Shown here: positions 20,094 through 20,473 of the stretch, in pieces
Layout of the letters: the number at the start of each line of letters is the position of its first letter
Position numbering within the stretch: position 1 is the first letter of the stretch
Source of the DNA: a virus
Direction: 5' to 3' (one strand)
IMG/VR virus record: IMGVR_UViG_3300032265_001122
Coordinates: 1-20,473 of that record
Length of the DNA: 20,473 nucleotides
Notes under the pieces: generated by a model
Told to the model about the DNA's origin: nothing
Database searches by the model: none
The model's input: the letters and a program-made list of their open reading frames with translations, nothing else
Made by a program: the position numbers and the translations under genes

Positions 20094-20473
20094 TATGCTG
20101 CCTCCTTCATTTTGTAGCGGGTGGTTAGGCTGGCAACGGTGTCCGCAACCTCGTTCAGAAATGCCAAAACATCGCTTTCAAGCGCGGCAATAACGGCCTC
20201 GTCCCGCTCAATCCGGTGGATCACAAGCTGCATCTCGTGCGGGAAATCGGGATGGAAATAAGCCAGATCGACCCAGCGCCGACCGGTGCAAGCCATTTGC
20301 CAAAAGCACTGCTTGATGTAGCGGTCCTCGACCGCGCCCTCGTCGAGCAGCTCAATATGCCGGGCCGCGCCGCAGCACTTGATCTCAACCATACCATCAT
20401 CGCCGCAGAGGCCATCCGGGCTGCAATGCGAATGCTTGATGGATGGGTGTAGGACAATGCCGACCTCGGCCAC
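20093..20473 (-). CDS. YqaJ-type viral recombinase exonuclease (5' truncated)
   Basis: 126 visible residues at the C-terminal part; the gene continues beyond the window, and the GTG at the edge is not its start. SPDGL (Asp20 of the visible part) and EIK (Glu30, Lys32) are the PD-(D/E)xK active site of YqaJ/lambda exonuclease-like nucleases. They are followed by YIKQCFWQMACTGRRWVDLAYFHPDFPHEMQLVIHRIERDE, the usual QM-TGR block. It makes 3' single strands for annealing recombination; a RecT-type partner probably lies upstream. Coupled to ssb. Confidence 0.85.
   Translation of the reverse strand: MAEVGIVLHPSIKHSHCSPDGLCGDDGMVEIKCCGAARHIELLDEGAVEDRYIKQCFWQMACTGRRWVDLAYFHPDFPHEMQLVIHRIERDEAVIAALESDVLAFLNEVADTVASLTTRYKMKEAA

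Overview
The window is about 20.5 kb of a temperate, short-tailed (podovirus-type) phage of an alphaproteobacterium. A Sphingomonadales-like host is my best guess, from the GC-rich codon use and the tRNA-Pro-like attachment site, but this is inference. There are no host genes. An apparently intact attP core lies between phage genes on both sides, so the sequence looks like a free, circular or concatenated phage genome rather than an integrated prophage.

Positions 1-12588 (+ strand) are the virion module. In order: the 3' part of an HK97-fold major capsid gene (SU10/DUF5309 type), a hairpin, a small capsid-linked protein, a head-tail adaptor, a P22 gp10-like tail hub, small tail or fibre proteins, a repeat-rich Ala/Gly protein, a GNAT-like small protein, three probable ejection proteins (the last 859 residues), a rho-independent terminator, a tail-collar fibre protein and a 591-residue tail protein carrying an SGNH esterase.

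Positions 12592-15793 (+) are a tightly overlapping cassette: two membrane proteins (one XhlA-like), an HTH-metallophosphoesterase, three tiny unknown genes, a GH108 endolysin, a two-TM holin candidate, and an Rz-type spanin with the Rz1 lipoprotein gene wholly inside it.

Positions 15794-16051 are the convergent gap between the late (+) and early (-) operons. It holds a strong sigma70-like promoter on the minus strand, pointing into the back of the lysis operon, directly followed by a sequence able to fold into a closed multi-branched RNA. I consider this the most likely undescribed element.

Positions 16052-20473 (- strand) are the early/integration operon, transcribed from the right: YqaJ-type exonuclease (5' end outside the window), SSB, an AlpA-like HTH protein, an HNH nuclease, a possible NinB-like protein, a small protein, an excisionase-like HTH protein, a tyrosine integrase, then attP (3' half of a tRNA-Pro(CGG), flanked by direct repeats), then a small membrane protein, a DNA methyltransferase and a small unknown protein. 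Because attP lies inside this operon, integration should cut the methyltransferase genes away from the early promoter and from the integrase.
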